Of a DNA stretch of 64,000 nucleotides, positions 27,480 through 54,177 are shown piece after piece. The stretch is taken from assembly GCA_902729315.2 (NCBI GenBank), contig LR746270.1, positions 484,501 through 548,500 on the forward strand, read 5' to 3'. Every line of letters begins with the position of its first letter. The stretch's first letter is position 1. Made by a program: the position numbers and the translations under genes. Under the pieces are notes generated by a model. It did no database searches. It worked only from the letters and a program-made list of their open reading frames with translations, and had not been told where the DNA came from. Origin of the DNA: Spirodela intermedia. Lineage: Eukaryota > Streptophyta > Magnoliopsida > Alismatales > Araceae.

Positions 27480-30400
27480 TCAGTCGAGCTTCACGTTGGA
27501 GTAGAGCAGGGTGTCCCTGTTGAAGGGCATGTAGAGCAGGTAGTAGACCTGCGGGAGGCCAATAACATCATATGATCAGTAGATTTCCCACCAAGGAAAG
27601 CAAACCCACAAGGGCTTCTGCAGTGGGCCGGCCGGGGGCTTACCCCGATGAGGGTCGACAGGAGGAGGATGATCCCGGTGATCCAAGCGAGGGTCGTTCT
27701 GACCAAGTGCACTTCTGCGTTGGTGGTGTTGGCTGCTGGACGTTCCTGCAGCCACCGAGAAGCTCGGGGCGAGAGCTTTACATCCAGCATGGGCTCCATG
27801 CTACTAGCTGAGGTCTGCTCGTTCAGGAGGATGACTCCCACCACTTCCCCTGCCGCAGGAGAGAGATTTTACCCTTTGGAGTAATAAAATCGGAAGGGAA
27901 AGAATACGGGGCAAAAATCCATGAACATTCAAGATTAGAAGCTTAAATTCATGACGAAAATTCATGCTATAATTTGTCTGTACAAGTGACCTCAGCCATT
28001 GATAGATTAAATAAATACATAAAACGATGATTGATGAGATAATCTTGGCCTCATGGGTGTCCCCATCGCTGTGTATATGCTTCTAATTCAATATCCTTCA
28101 ATACAGGTTATCTTTCAACATTCAACCATACGAAATAAACAGTAAAAAGGCTAGAATACGAGCGTGCAGGAGAACAAACTACCTTGGTATGTTTTCTGTA
28201 GTGAACCGAATAATCTGGCTAGTGCCATGTGGAAAAGCTCCAAACCTTGATGGGCAATTTCATCAGAACCAGATTCAATCAGAGCCTGTGATGTACACAA
28301 CAATGATCAATTATAGTAGACCAAAGTATAAGCAAGCAAGAGTTTCGACTCACAAGACCTATCTCATTTTCCTTCCAATTTAAACTAATCAAACACGATC
28401 GAGCACTTCTTGGAGAGATAGTGATCCACCACAAGGCATTATCATACCATTCGTTCGCCATTAAGAGTATAGAAGAGACACAAACTCGTGAAGAAGGCTC
28501 CCCTTAGAATGGAGGATTTCTATGTTTTTCACAGGTTTGAAGTGCTCTAGATCTGTAAGTAAGATTTGGGTACAATAAAAATGGCTGAACCCACAAGGAA
28601 ATAACCCGTGCAGTGCTATGTGGTAACAGACAAGAACATGTGATTATGAAGAACAAAGAAATTATAGCAAACAAACATTTAATCTATTTTCTCTTTGTCT
28701 CTCAATCAAACAACGGTTCTATTTCCTTCGGTCCCAGAAGCACCCAGCAATAGTGTAAGATTCACACAAGCAAACCTTAAGATGCGCTAACTCCATTCCA
28801 GTGATGCTATGTCAGATTACGAATATGTGAATACGATTTCACAATGGCACTCCATTTGTTCTCAATTACTCGAGAGTATGCTAATTCTTCTCTCCTTTTC
28901 TCAACCTCCAGTGTTCAAAAGAGATCTTCGAGGCACTTTTTTCCAAATCATGCACCCTAATTTGTTTTCCATCCTCACTTTTTCCCCAAACTTGTCCTCT
29001 AAAAATATTATAGTGAACTATCAAATAGCAGAAATGACATAACCAAGCAATGAGGAATTAAAATGTGATGCTGACTGAGATTACTTTTGCAGTGGCAAAC
29101 AATGGTGAATCCCGTCCTTTAACACTATAGTAGAGGATCCAGCTTGTTACACCGGCTTGTTTCACCAAACCGACTGTTTTAGGTCTTTAACGTCGGTCCC
29201 AGTCTAATAAAAACATAACCTCTACGTCTGAACTTCTGCTGATCACAAGCTATGAAAGGAAAACAAACAAGCATAAAAATTCAAAATGGCACCAATCGAA
29301 TTAGTATCATCACCTTGATTCCCGTAAAACAGCCTGTAAATAAGTCTACAGGTCTCTGATTGATCGCTTCAAAATCTTCTTGCATTTCCATGGCCGTTTT
29401 AACACCATTGAAAAGAGAAACAAGACTTAAAGCAAAAGTTCGATCTGCTTCCTGCAAGAGAAAGTGAGATTCAAGTAAACACCTAGGTTAAGTTCTATGT
29501 AAGGGTATTACCATCTGCAAAAGCTGCAACACAGAGGGTAGAATTTCCTAACCAAAAAAAAAATGGTGGCAGAGGATAAAAATGATTCTATTGTTCATCG
29601 AAAACGGGACCGGAGCACACAAACCGCATATCATAGCATAATAGTAGTGTCGGTTTCTGATGATAAATCTGGTGACCTTATTCCACTAAGAAACGTAGGC
29701 TGGCTATATCCATGACGAAAAATTATACGATGAGGAATAGAGTAGTTGAATAAAAAATTAACGATCATATGAACCTTTGAAACGTGGAGATTTAGACTTG
29801 TGCCACTGGCCAATGGAAACTCCAATTCTCCATCTTGTGATTCCATGCTGCCAACATATGATCCCCCTAACCATCTTGCCTGCATCATGAGGCATGGATG
29901 ATGTAGATCAAATTACAGAAAGTTTTTTTGGCTAAAAAGTCAGGTCAATCATGAGGAATACGCTTACAAGATTGCTGAATTCTCTACCAGCACAAGCTGA
30001 ATCACATTCTATTGGCTCATCAATGGAAGTTTGACTCACTTCATCATCTCCTGTTGAAAAAGGAAGGTTAGATGACTGCAACTTTAAACAACTGGACGGC
30101 AACAGACAACAACTTAGATGCAAGAACAAAAATTTACCAAAAAGTTCAATGTGGGCATTGCCAGAACTAATAATCTTGCCACTCAATGCACTATCGTCTT
30201 GTAAGATCGAATGCAAGGCAGACGACAAATCTGCAAATTAAGAAGCTATAGCAGATTAGTGAGAAGGAAAAAAAAAGGTGATAAACAAAAGAGACAAGTT
30301 AACGATGCAGAAAATGCTTGATGATCAAAGCTAGAGACCTCCGATTCCCTGGACCTCCAGCATGACTACAGCACGTGGCCTGCTAAATGGATTGGGCGTA

Positions 30401-31908
30401 AGAATCTTGTCTAACTGCATAGTAAAAGACATCAGCAAGTAAGTCAAACTAATATCAGTATCATTATTGATGCTTCTGGGAGACGCATGACACCAAGTAT
30501 GTAACCTTGAGAGAAGATTCAGCTGGAAGCGAAACAGGAGGAGCCACACCAAGTAAAACTGATACAGTGGCAGCAACTTCCAAGGGTGACATTGGATTCG
30601 CCTGTGATAATAAAAAAATGTCACCCAAGAGAACGTACAGGATGACGAGTAAAAGGAAGATTTTCTGGAAGACGTGGATCTTAGAAGAACTAACTCCAAT
30701 TTGCGTACCATTTGATAGGTCTGAAGAGTAGAATCGGCAACCAAATTCAGGCAACCATGGAAATACAATTCATCATGAAATGAAGTCGATAGTGAATAGA
30801 GGGAAAAGGCATGATAAATATTTCTAAATCATCACAACGATGGCGCCATTTCAGGAATACCACATTAGAAAATCTTATAAGATAAAAACCTTTTTTTTAC
30901 AAAGACATGGCTTCTTTTGCCCAGATGACATCAGGACTCCCTCGTGATGCAAGAAGGAACTAAACAAGAGACCTTCCTTCGCAATCAGAGAAGTGACTCT
31001 AGTTTAAATTTTAAATCAAATAAAAGATTCGATACATTTATCGTTTATGTTTACAGTTCCAATCAGATAATTAAGAGAAGCTAATCCCTCCCACATTTTC
31101 CGGTTATACATTCCTGGCCTAAAAGAAACTTTCGTAACAGACCCTAGACTTGGAATGTAGACATCATCAACAAGGTTCTATTAATTCCCTATCGATAGGG
31201 AGACTACTCATCTCTTATCACATGAGTTCGTAACCATCAGGTAATAACTAATCTACCATATCGAGATCAGTGGATTTCAATGATTTCTCAAAAATAACGG
31301 TAACTTCAATGCAAAGTAGCATACAGATGAGGCTGCAATAAAGCTGCAAAGAAGAAATTGACTTATGGAATTTATTTTGAAGCAATATCTTCACATTCTA
31401 TAAAGGGTAAGATGATAACAAGTTTACACATACGAACGTTTATTTGGAGCAGAATGTGCGCATAGTTAGATCTCCATGAAACCTATTATCTGTAGCTTTG
31501 CAGCCTCGGGCCCAGGAGGCCACGATTTCAAAAGTAATTACACAACTCACATCTTCCAAAACCCGATATCTATCGGCAACCTTGCTTCGAAGTTAGCAAA
31601 TTAAGGGAAAAAATCCAGATGACACTGAAATCACCTCATCAACGGTTTCCGGATGAGATCGAATGTACTTGTGTTCAGAACCATCGAGAAAGAGGACCGA
31701 ATTGCTGCTCCCGCCCTAAACGAAAACAAGCAGATAAACGTTCCCGGGATAAGTGGCTTTCCTTGATTTCACAGCAATATCGCTCTCTTCCTCTCAATTA
31801 GTTGCAACCCGAAAACCGAGACAAGATTGAGGAGCAAACCCTAGCCTGGAGAAGGCAGAGCCCGGACACTAGGATCAGCATGTGGAACGCGCGAACTCGG
31901 AGATCCAT
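27480..31908 (-). CDS. Uncharacterised plant type I membrane protein of the secretory pathway (At3g13410-like)
   Basis: Twelve exons: 31840-31908, 31635-31715, 30709-30720, 30506-30601, 30339-30414, 30138-30230, 29968-30050, 29775-29879, 29314-29451, 28183-28285, 27644-27849, 27480-27548; 376 residues. A signal peptide (MDLRVRAFHMLILVSGLCLL) leads into SVLFLDGSEHKYIRSH, then EVAATVSVLLGVAPP, TPNPFSRPRAVVMLEVQG, WLGGSYVGSME, and a lumenal region. One transmembrane helix near the C-terminus reads TTLAWITGIILLLSTLIG, followed by the short tail NRDTLLYSNVKLD. The family is plant-wide and conserved, but I know no assigned function. The 12-base exon 3 (Thr-Tyr-Gln-Met) is the only in-phase piece I could find between exons 2 and 4, and is less certain than the rest. 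Promoter side faces the F-box gene. Confidence 0.85.
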
Positions 31909-34167
31909 GGCCGCAAAGCACGGGGAACGATAAAAAATATGGTTCACTGCCAGGAACCTTCCCTTCTCCCAAGATATCGCCTCTGCACCGCGATCTAACC
32001 CTCGACCTCCAGGACCGGGGGAAAGCGAAGGAAGAAACGGTGGAGGAGAAGGACCAACGCAGTGAGGAGCGACGTCACGTTCCTGTTGATGGAGGAGGAG
32101 GGAGGGAGGGGCATCTCTGGAAGCCGGAACAGCTTCTGAGACCGACGGCCGTCCCGTTACGTCTGGGCCTTCCGATCTTGATCGGGCGGCATAAAATAGT
32201 TCGGATGGCCGTAGGACTATCTCGTCCGTCGCGTACGTACGGGCCACCACGTTGCTGCGAGGACCGGCGCTAGAGGGCTGCCCGACAGGGACCGACTCGA
32301 CTTATCGGATCCAACTCCGCTTCTTACATCGGGCACTTTCGGGTATTATTATGGGCTCAAGTTCGAACAATAATGGGCTATCGAAACCGCAAGTTGGGCC
32401 CTCTTTTCTGGATCTTTTTGCCCTCTTTAGGCAATCTTTTCTATAATTGCACGCCATTTTCTCCTGATCTGAGGGCTCAATAGAGCTTCTAAGTCAACCT
32501 ACTTCCATACAAACAAAAAGTCAACGTTCCCTTATACCTGATGCGGATCAAAAGAAGAAGAACCGATCAAGAATACAAGATAGATCAGGTTGCCCCAGAG
32601 AGAGAAGATGAACAGCCCCTATAACACCCCATTTGAGTTCTAAGAAGTCAGCGGAGAGATGACCCACAGCAGCACAGCCTCGTCAGTGCCATTCCAGACC
32701 TCCCAGAGTGGTGGAGCCCGTTCCCTCCCACACCTCCTTGCAGCCCACTTCTTCGCTGTTGACGCCTTCACGGTCGCAGTCCCACCATCCACATCCACTG
32801 GAATCTGGAATCACAAACGGCGGCAGGTCAACGAGATCATGCAGTCTATGAACAGGAGTGGGTCTCCCCCATTCGATGGTATTTGCGATCCTTACAGTGA
32901 TCAAACTGAGGTCTTGGTCTACGTTCCTTGAAGCTGAGGTTGACTTCTCCCTGTTTTCGTCTGGATTTTGGATCGTCTCCAAGGACCAACAATAGCTTCG
33001 GAGCAGCAGCCCCCCCTTCCTCACCTGCGCGACCAAGAAGATATGTGCAGGAAGAAGCGCGGCTTAAACGATGGTTCCAGGAGAGAAATGCTCCCCGAAG
33101 AAACTCAGCTCAGCTCAGCAGAGAGATCGGAAGAAGTGAGTCCCACATATGAACAATGGCTGATGAATGATACCCTCCCCGTGGCTGCTCTCGTGAAGTA
33201 GCAGCCGAGAAGATCTCTGCCCCTTTTCAGAGAGGAGGTGAACAACGCAGGAGCGTTCAAGAATCAGTCTGATGAAACAAAATACCTGCAGAATCTGCGA
33301 ATCGATCCCTCTTCTTCTTCCTCGAGCCATGGGCGTTCTCCTCCTCGGAGACGGACCCCATCGATCCTATGCGTCTTTCTCCCTCCGTTCTGGGGATGAA
33401 TTGACGGAAAGCAACCCCATCGAGGGAAACGCTTTTTCCCTTTTCGTTCTTCGTCGTGTCCAATGGCTTGTCGGCAGATCGAGGAGATGAAAAGGGGCAT
33501 CGTCTCTCCTACCAGAAGACGACGAGTGCTTCAGCTGCCCGTCTTTCTCCATCAACCCAGATAGCAATCCGGCGAATCGAATAGATCAATTCCTATCTAC
33601 AGGGTGAGAAGAACCTGGACTGCTCCGCCGGTAGATGCCGATTTGTTCTTCCCCAGCTTCCGGTCCAGGAACTCGGAGAGAGAAACGGACTTCTTCGAAG
33701 ATTTCTCCGACGATCCTTCCCTGGAGAGGCTGGACAGAAACGCGTAAACGTAAACGGGAGAGATCGATCAAGAGATCTTCACGAAACCCTCCATCGTTTC
33801 TGCTATTCGTCTTTCTACAGGAGAAATCCATCTACCTTCTCGTTCCGGCCTGGAAGAGAGGCGGAAGAGGGCTCTGCCCGAACTGCCTCCATGGGGAACC
33901 ATCCGACCTCATGCTGGCTTCAGCGATCGCCGCCGACGGCTTCTCCTCTGCAGCGGCGCCTCCAGCAGAAGGCAGGTTCGAAATCCCCTCTGCTCCCGCC
34001 AAGATGAGCCCTTTAATGGGCCAAATCTGTTTGACCATTTATGGGCCCTTCTCGTAACTTCTGGTAGAAGCAAACGTGATAAGACTTCCTCTCGTCGTTG
34101 AGGTGGTCGTCGGAAGAGGCTCTCCTCTTCTTCAAAGCAGGGACCGATTGCGGAAGGAGGGAGGAAG
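31909..34167. other. Divergent spacer upstream of the membrane protein and F-box genes
   Basis: About 2.3 kb. TGGGCT/TGGGCC words near 32350-32400 and 34016-34047 suggest a promoter at each end. In the middle, frames on both strands overlap, and I could not join any into a recognisable protein. An exon-like minus segment, 33291-33360, ends at a good donor (GATTCTGCAGGTATTT) but has no partner that I trust. Confidence 0.4.
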
Positions 34168-35670
34168 ATGGCGGAAGGAGGGATCCAGGGATTGCTGGAG
34201 GGGTGCATCTCCCACATCATCTCCTTCACCTCTCCAGCTGATGCTTGCCGGTTGGCCGCTGTGTCCCAGATCTTCCGGTCGGCGGCGGTGTCCGACTCCG
34301 TCTGGGATCGGTTCCTGCCGCCTGACATCTCGGAGATCGTCTCCCGCGCGGTTCATCCCGTGGAGTACTTTTCCAAGAAGGATCTGTTCTTCCGGCTCTG
34401 CCGATCCATCCTCGTCGACGGCGGCGCCAAGGTGTTAGATCATATTCACAGTTGAAAATTATCCTGAGATTTCAATTATATAGATCTCCGTTTCAGTTTT
34501 GCCGATAGGTTTGCGGAGAAATTGCGGCCTGATTTTTTTCTGTATCATAAATGCGATCGCATTCTTTTTGGATGAACGATTTGGCGTTTTTGGCCACCAA
34601 GCGATCCGAAGCCTTCGATTCCCCCCACTGTTGCCTCTATATATGCCAGAGGGTTGGACCTCATTGATTGCCAATTTTGTAACTTTCTCTGCTGCTCAAT
34701 ATGCAGAGCTTTGCATTGGAGAGATCAAGCGGTAAAAAATGCTTCCTACTGTCAGCGAGGGAGCTGACGATCATCTGGGGAGACACACCACACTACTGGG
34801 ACTGGATTTCTGTTCCCGGGTCGAGGTTTGCTTCCTCTTTCTTTCCTGTTCGTGACAACGAGTCTTGCGGACACCACGTATGACTCCATCTGATTTTGTA
34901 CGGTTCCCCAATTTCATCTCATCTGGATCGCCACAAAGTTCATAGACTTGGACGATCTTCTGTCTAGACGATCATCGTCCTCGAATGACCAATTGGGAAC
35001 TACTATTCTTTCGATTTTGGCCTTACGTCCTTTGAATGATCGACATCAGATTCTTCTCGTCGATCGTACTGATTCCATGCCTCCGATCTACCCGGCAACA
35101 CAGGACGATTCTTACATCTTGTTCAGTCACTTACCCTGATCGGTGCGAACCTGTTCTAATCGGAGAAACCATCGCTCCCCAGGTTCTCGGAGGTGGCACG
35201 GCTGCTGGACGTTTGTTGGCTGGAGATCCGTGGAAAGATAGAATGCGGAATGCTCTCTCAGAAGACGAGTTACGCTGCTCATCTTATCTTCAAGATCACC
35301 GAAGAAACCTACGGTCTTGGCTTCCCCCAGCAGGCGTCGGTCAAACTCGGAGACTCCACGTCCGAGAAAACAGTTTGTCTGCACCCAGATCAGCCCCAGC
35401 AACGACCGTGGTGGAGGGGTCCCCTCCAGTGGCCGCTGGCTCCGGTGGCCGGTGATCCAGCCCTTCCAGCGGCGGCCCCTGCGCCGCCGCCCCTGGAGGA
35501 GGAGGGAGCTCCCTGGGGAAGAGACGACGGGTGGATAGATAGAGATTGGTCGGTTCTTCTGTGATGACGGAGACGATGGGGAGGCCATGTTTGCCGTGAC
35601 GGAGACCAGGGGAGGGCACTGGAAGCGTGGGCTGCTCGTGGAGGGGATTGAAGTTAGGCCTGCCAGTTAG
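34168..35670 (+). pseudogene. F-box/phloem protein 2-B (PP2-B) gene with an apparent 2-base frameshift
   Basis: Three exons: 34168-34431, 34707-34825, 35183-35670. Exon 1 encodes the F-box (LLEGCISHIISFTSPADACRL), which would bind SKP1 in an SCF ubiquitin ligase. Exons 2 and 3 encode the lectin-like PP2 domain (KKCFLLSARELTIIWGDTPHYW, DVCWLEIRGKIE, YAAHLIFKI). Near the end the frame passes GRDDGWI and then reads DRDWSVLL to a stop at 35564. The other frame, from 35542 to 35670, encodes the expected PP2 end: EIGRFF, GGHWKRGLLVEGIEVRP. The tract TGGATAGATAGAGATTGG appears to lack one GA unit. Either the gene is recently disabled, makes a shortened protein, or the assembly has an error. All splice sites are intact and there are no other lesions. 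Confidence 0.75.
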
Positions 35671-36335
35671 TTCACCCGTTTGCTCCAGGGGGGATTCCTC
35701 GAATTCCTCATTTGGCCTCTTTGAGTGTTCATCTCCAGCTCCTCTCTCTCTCTCTCTCACTGGTGCTTTGGAGATGGGGTGTAAAAATAAGAAGGTTTGA
35801 ATAAGGTTCAAAATCTTATTGGTCCACCAAAATTTCTGTGAGCCAGAGTCAGCTTGTAGAGTTCATTATGGGTTAAAGGAATTGCTATTGCTTTACGTTG
35901 TGATATTTGGATTGTGGAGGGTTTATAGCCAAGTGCTCAAATCAAAGGAAGGATGCTTCTGGCCGTCTTGATGTTACAGGTGGGCACAAGTGATACATGA
36001 AACGTTTAGATATCATGGTATTTGCCTTTCAAATGCACTCTGTCAAGCTCCAAAGTTGGTCAGCAAGCAGGTAGAAATCAGTATGTTGATGTGTGCCACA
36101 AAGTTGAAGAGACAATGAGAGCAATTTTCAAGTTCATTTGCAAAAAGCAATTGTACTGCTTCCATGATTAGTTTCCCCAATTATGTTCACATTATTCGAG
36201 AAGAAGTCAATACCCATCAATAACCCCCAAATTGAAACCGGCCCAGGCCCATTTAAGTTTCCGAGAGTAAGAGTTAATGGGTGAGAGACTTACTGATTTG
36301 TAAAATCAATTTATTTTGACTTGCGAAAAACGCCT
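35671..36335. other. 3' flank of the F-box gene
   Basis: AT-rich sequence with a short CT tract near 35740. No gene was seen. Confidence 0.5.
36326..36330 (-). terminator. Pol III terminator of tRNA-Met
   Basis: TTTTT on the minus strand, five bases after the tRNA discriminator base. Confidence 0.7.
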
Positions 36336-36420
36336 TGGGGTGAGAGAGGCTCGAACTCTCGACCTCAGGATTACTCGATAGCTATGAGACCTACGCGCTA
36401 GCCAACTGCGCCACCACCCC
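36336..36420 (-). tRNA. tRNA-Met (CAT), elongator, with an 11-base intron
   Basis: The minus strand begins GGGGTGGTGGCGCAGTTGG and ends with the acceptor strand CTCACCCC plus discriminator A. It folds with a 7-bp acceptor stem (one G-T pair), a GCGC/GCGC D stem, and the T loop GTTCGAG. The anticodon CAT is followed by A, then an intron at 36372-36382 in the canonical position after nucleotide 37. The mature tRNA is 74 nt. Plant elongator tRNA-Met genes normally carry such an intron. Internal A and B boxes are intact, so the gene is probably active. Confidence 0.95.
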
Positions 36421-37190
36421 GTGTTGGATAAGTTTTATCACTCTTATTTTTACTGAGAAAACAATAAACCAAATGCTTGGGAATCCTTGGGTTGAGGTTG
36501 TTCATGATCTCCTCCTGAACCCGGTAAACGAACAAACGTGACCTTTCATGGAATTTCCCTCGTGTCTCCGTCAAATATTATTATAAAACAAGTTGACGTG
36601 ATCAATGACCTCAACGAGCCCTCACCGATCTCGGTTTTTCCTTCCTACCCCTGTGGGGCCAGGTTCTTGCAGGCTGCTCACGACTTCGCCACTGAGATCG
36701 AGCGCAGCTGGCTCTCAAGCTGAGCTATTAATTCACAGGAAGAGGTCCCCCGCTTTCTTCCTGCTCGCTGTGCCCGTAGATCGGAGCCCTAACCGAAGGT
36801 TGTAGAATCGAGGTCCCATCGTCTGTCTCTTCTTCGCCGTCTTTTCATTCTCGCGTGGTGCATACTTGGGATTACCATTCCGTAATAACTGTCGATTGAT
36901 TTTACTCCCCTGCTAACATCTTTCAACCATTGGTCGCCACTAATTTGCTCCGCTCATTCGGCGTTTTCCTCATCGTTGATTACTTCTTCATTCTCGGTTC
37001 TCAATTTTCGTCCTCTGTTTGCTGGATCGTCTTCTATCCTCTTCATCTGCTTGGATACAGTTCCAGGACGTTAGTGTCGTTTCTCTTTTTTCGTGGCTGT
37101 TGCTTTGTTATCATTTTCATGGTATATGTTGTGAGTTGGGAGCACTGTTTTTCCCGCAGGTTCTTCTGAATTTTAACTGGTCGACCTATA
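36421..37190. other. Promoter and leader of the glutathione reductase gene
   Basis: Pyrimidine-rich on the plus strand from about 36740. It probably holds the 5' UTR, possibly with a leader intron ending at the CCCGCAG near 37153-37159. No coding sequence was seen. Confidence 0.4.
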
Positions 37191-46346
<9,156 letters not shown>

Positions 46347-46561
46347 GTGCGGGAATCGGTCACCGTAGACTACGGCAGGCTGGTTTCTCTCTTCCTCTCA
46401 ACTCTCTGCGTTATTCCGCCTCGTCCCACGTCTGTCTGAACGTGGTCGCCGTTGGTTCATTCCTTTGGGTCGCCGGATCTTAGAACGCGCACCTGCCTAC
46501 ATAAAAAGCAGTCTGGGGAGATTTCTATAGCTCAGAGAAGGTGAAGAATCCGTGCAAGCTT

Positions 46562-46605
<44 letters not shown>

Positions 46606-46645
46606 AGGGGGCTGGTCTCCCACTTGATTCACCAATGAAGAGCGG
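46347..46645. other. Convergent 3' flank with a GA tract
   Basis: 3' UTRs of glutathione reductase (+) and AUG7 (-). A GA tract occupies 46565-46602. Confidence 0.5.
46565..46602. repeat. (GA)n microsatellite
   Basis: About 38 bases of perfect GA in the shared 3' flank. Confidence 0.95.
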
Positions 46646-51288
<4,643 letters not shown>

Positions 51289-52260
51289 TGCCGCCTCCCA
51301 CACTCGCCTCCCCCGATCTTTCCCTCGAACACTCCTACCCTCGTACAATCGAACAATCGACCTCTCTTCAGGCTCCTTCCCCCCGCGGCCGCGGCCAGCT
51401 GCCGTCGCCGTTGCTCCCCCCCCACACTCGTCGTGCCGCTGCCCGTTTTTAAACCCCGAGGCCCGAGGACCACCTTACTTCCTCCCAACTCACCGCAGAC
51501 CATCCGGGTCCGAGCTCGCCCCCGACTGAACCAGACCGGTTCTAAAACAATTACCAAAAATCGATAATAATGACGTCATATTTACGTCGGCATAAAAATT
51601 CGTCACGATTTCCCCCGAAATATGTTAAATCCCCCCGGTCAAGGCGACGATAAATGGAGGACAATAAATATCATTATTTATTTATAAAATTATAAAAAAT
51701 TATGATACAATTAAATTCAATTTTCTTTAATAGCAGGCGTGGGATTTATTCCCGCACACTCTCTCAGCGTTGCTAAGAATTGATGGCTGGTTAATTATGA
51801 TAAATCAAATAACGTTAAAAAAAATTAAGAGACGTGAGATTAGTTACTGGGCAGACGAGGCGTTTCGATGTGCCCGGCTGTGACTAGAACTTTGAAGATA
51901 TTTATGATAACATATGGGATCATGTGTCCGAGTTCGACCTCTCGGGCGATCGCGGGCACGTGCATGGGCACGACGAAGAAAGTCCCCATGTTATAGGAAA
52001 ATAAGATTATATAACAAATTGGGTATATTCAATCAAGCATCCATAATGAGCCCCGACGATTATTGACCCGAACCTTGCGGCAGATGGGGAACGGACATCA
52101 TCCGCTGGGACTAGACGGCTCCCTGATGTTATTCCTACAGCGAAGCCCTGCCACCTTCCGGGGGGCCCATCGCGATGCCTTCTTCTCCCCCCTGTCGACG
52201 ACAGCAAAAATGCAATCTTCCCACTATGTACACGGAGGGATCTACCAGGGGTGGGTGGGC
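51289..52260. other. AUG7 leader/promoter and 3' flank of the TPR gene
   Basis: The first 250 bases are CT/GC-rich and probably hold the AUG7 5' UTR. From 51540 to 51880 the sequence is very AT-rich. No gene was seen. Confidence 0.5.
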
Positions 52261-54177
52261 CTAGCAGGCTATCTGATGATCTCTGAAGGTGGAGATCTCC
52301 TCGAAGATGGGGAGCCGGCGCCTGGACCTGCTGACGGGGGAGGAGGACCATTCGGTGGTCAGGAGCTCCACCCGGCCGATCAGGTCTTCCTCGGAGGGGA
52401 GGGAGAGGAATGGCGGCGAGAGGGAGTCGATCTCGTGGAGCAGCTCCTCGACCCGCTTCAGGATTTTGGGGTCGTCGGAGCCCGGCAGCCATGTGCCGCG
52501 GGCGTCGTCGAGGATGGCTCGGGCCTCCTCGTAGCGGCGCTGCCGCACGAGGCAGAGGCTGAGGTTGCAGGCCTTGTTGGCGTCGGGTTCTATCTCCTGC
52601 GCCTTGCAGTAGACCACCTCCGCTGCCACGTAGTTCTTCTGCTGCATGTACGCCCAGCCCAGGTTGCCCTGATCGGATCGCCGGGTACCACAAGGAAGAA
52701 GCCAAGATCAGCTCGGAGAAGAGATGGCGGTGATGGGGAGGAGAGGGAGGCGATGGGAACGTAGATACTGACCAGAATCCGGGAGGTTTCTTGTTTGATG
52801 GAGACCTGGAATTTCTTCCCGTGGGAACGGGCGGTCTTGGTTGTCCTCCCGTTGAATGCCTCCCCCATGTATATCATCTTCAGCTTGTGCTTCAGCAACT
52901 CGATCTGCTCCTCGGTTCTACCGCATTTCTGGATACCCACACAGTCAGCAACGACGAAGACGAGATCCCTGCATGGATTCGGCGGCGACCATGGGCTGTA
53001 AAGCCAGTACCTTGTACAGGTCGATGAGCACGTTGTCCAAGGACTCCTGGGCCTGCTTGGAGCAGAGGTGTCGGAAGGACTTGATGGCCTCCACGGCCTC
53101 TTCCGCCCGGTCCAGCTGCTTCATCACCACGGCCATGTCCTTCAGCGCGCTGTCCACCCGGTCTCCCGCGTTGATCGCTTTCCAAAACCAGACGATCGAA
53201 GCCGCAGGATCCTTGTCCACCAGCTGGAGTAGAAGATAACTTCTTCAATATCCGTCGGTATCAACAGAAGCACGAAATCATGGAGCAGTCGCCCGATATA
53301 CTAGTTTGCGCGTGCATGGGAGATCAATTATCGATAATGACTAGGCGGAAAGCTGTGATCCATGGCCTCAGTGGGTGCTCTTGGTCGTACAAGCAAACTT
53401 AAACGAGCGAAAACAAAAAATCCTCATAAAACGTTTATAAAGCCGGAAATCAGACTCTTGGTACGCTTGCAGAGAAAGGGAATACTTTCTCCCATGTACC
53501 ACGTTTTAGATCGCGACAGTAAATCGTCGCAACACGAAACTTCGTACCTGTCGTCTTCCTCGGTCTCCACCCTGCAAGGGAAAGTACTGTCCCTAGACGG
53601 GGGAAGAATATATGTCATACACATGTGGGAAATTAAATCAGGGATAGGCCTGAATCTGCGACACTTTAATAGTAACATAAGATCGGAGACGCGAACTTCA
53701 CTCGATCATGATGGGAACTATATGATTTAGCGATTTTTCCTGATTGAACTGACGTAACAATCTACGAATAATTGGTTACATGAAATCACGGATCCTCTTC
53801 GTTTTCTTTTCTACCGAAGCAAGAACCTCACATATTCGCAATTCAATTAGGAAGGAGATGAAGCGGAAGATTCCCCGCGCAATAAGTTCCCGCGACATTC
53901 CGTCCCTACCGAATAGAAACGGCGCGAAAGATAGATGGAAAACGAACAGATTCTCCCGACCAGAAAAACCACAGATCTGGAAAGATGGAGGAGGAAAGTG
54001 ACAGGGATCCCGGCGAACAGCTCCTCAAAATCGTTCCCCTACCTGGAGGTGCTTTGCCCGGACGTAGGGGCTATCGCCGGCGGGGACCTTGTGGACGACG
54101 TGGAACAGATCACCTTTATCCGCCGCCGCCGCCGCTGGCTTCGCCCTTCTCGGCCCCTCCTCCGCGGCCGCGGACAT
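52261..54177 (-). CDS. TPR protein of the SDI1/MS5 (POLLENLESS 3-like) family
   Basis: Four exons: 54043-54177, 53011-53223, 52773-52928, 52261-52668; 303 residues. The family signature FHVVHKVPAGDSPYVRAKHLQ is followed by LVDKDPAASIVWFWKAINAGDRVDSALKDMAVVMKQLDR (in two parts: LVDKDPAASIVWFWKAINAG and DRVDSALKDMAVVMKQLDR). TPR-like helices continue through the third exon and GNLGWAYMQQKNYVAAEVVY in exon 4. Members include SDI1, which represses glucosinolate synthesis under sulfur shortage, and MS5/POLLENLESS3, needed for exit from meiosis. The length is near that of SDI1, and the long C-terminal extension of MS5 is absent, so the SDI1-like branch is favoured. I cannot separate SDI1 from the POLLENLESS3-LIKE proteins by sequence alone. 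Confidence 0.85.

Noticed and set aside
32640-33567. Possible minus-strand gene between the membrane protein and F-box genes
   Set aside because: One exon-like end with a donor is visible, but no set of exons in phase and no recognisable domain could be assembled.
52063-52764. Two frames of about 232 codons on opposite strands
   Set aside because: Both are shadows of the TPR gene's last exon. They cross its acceptor and lack its conserved motifs.
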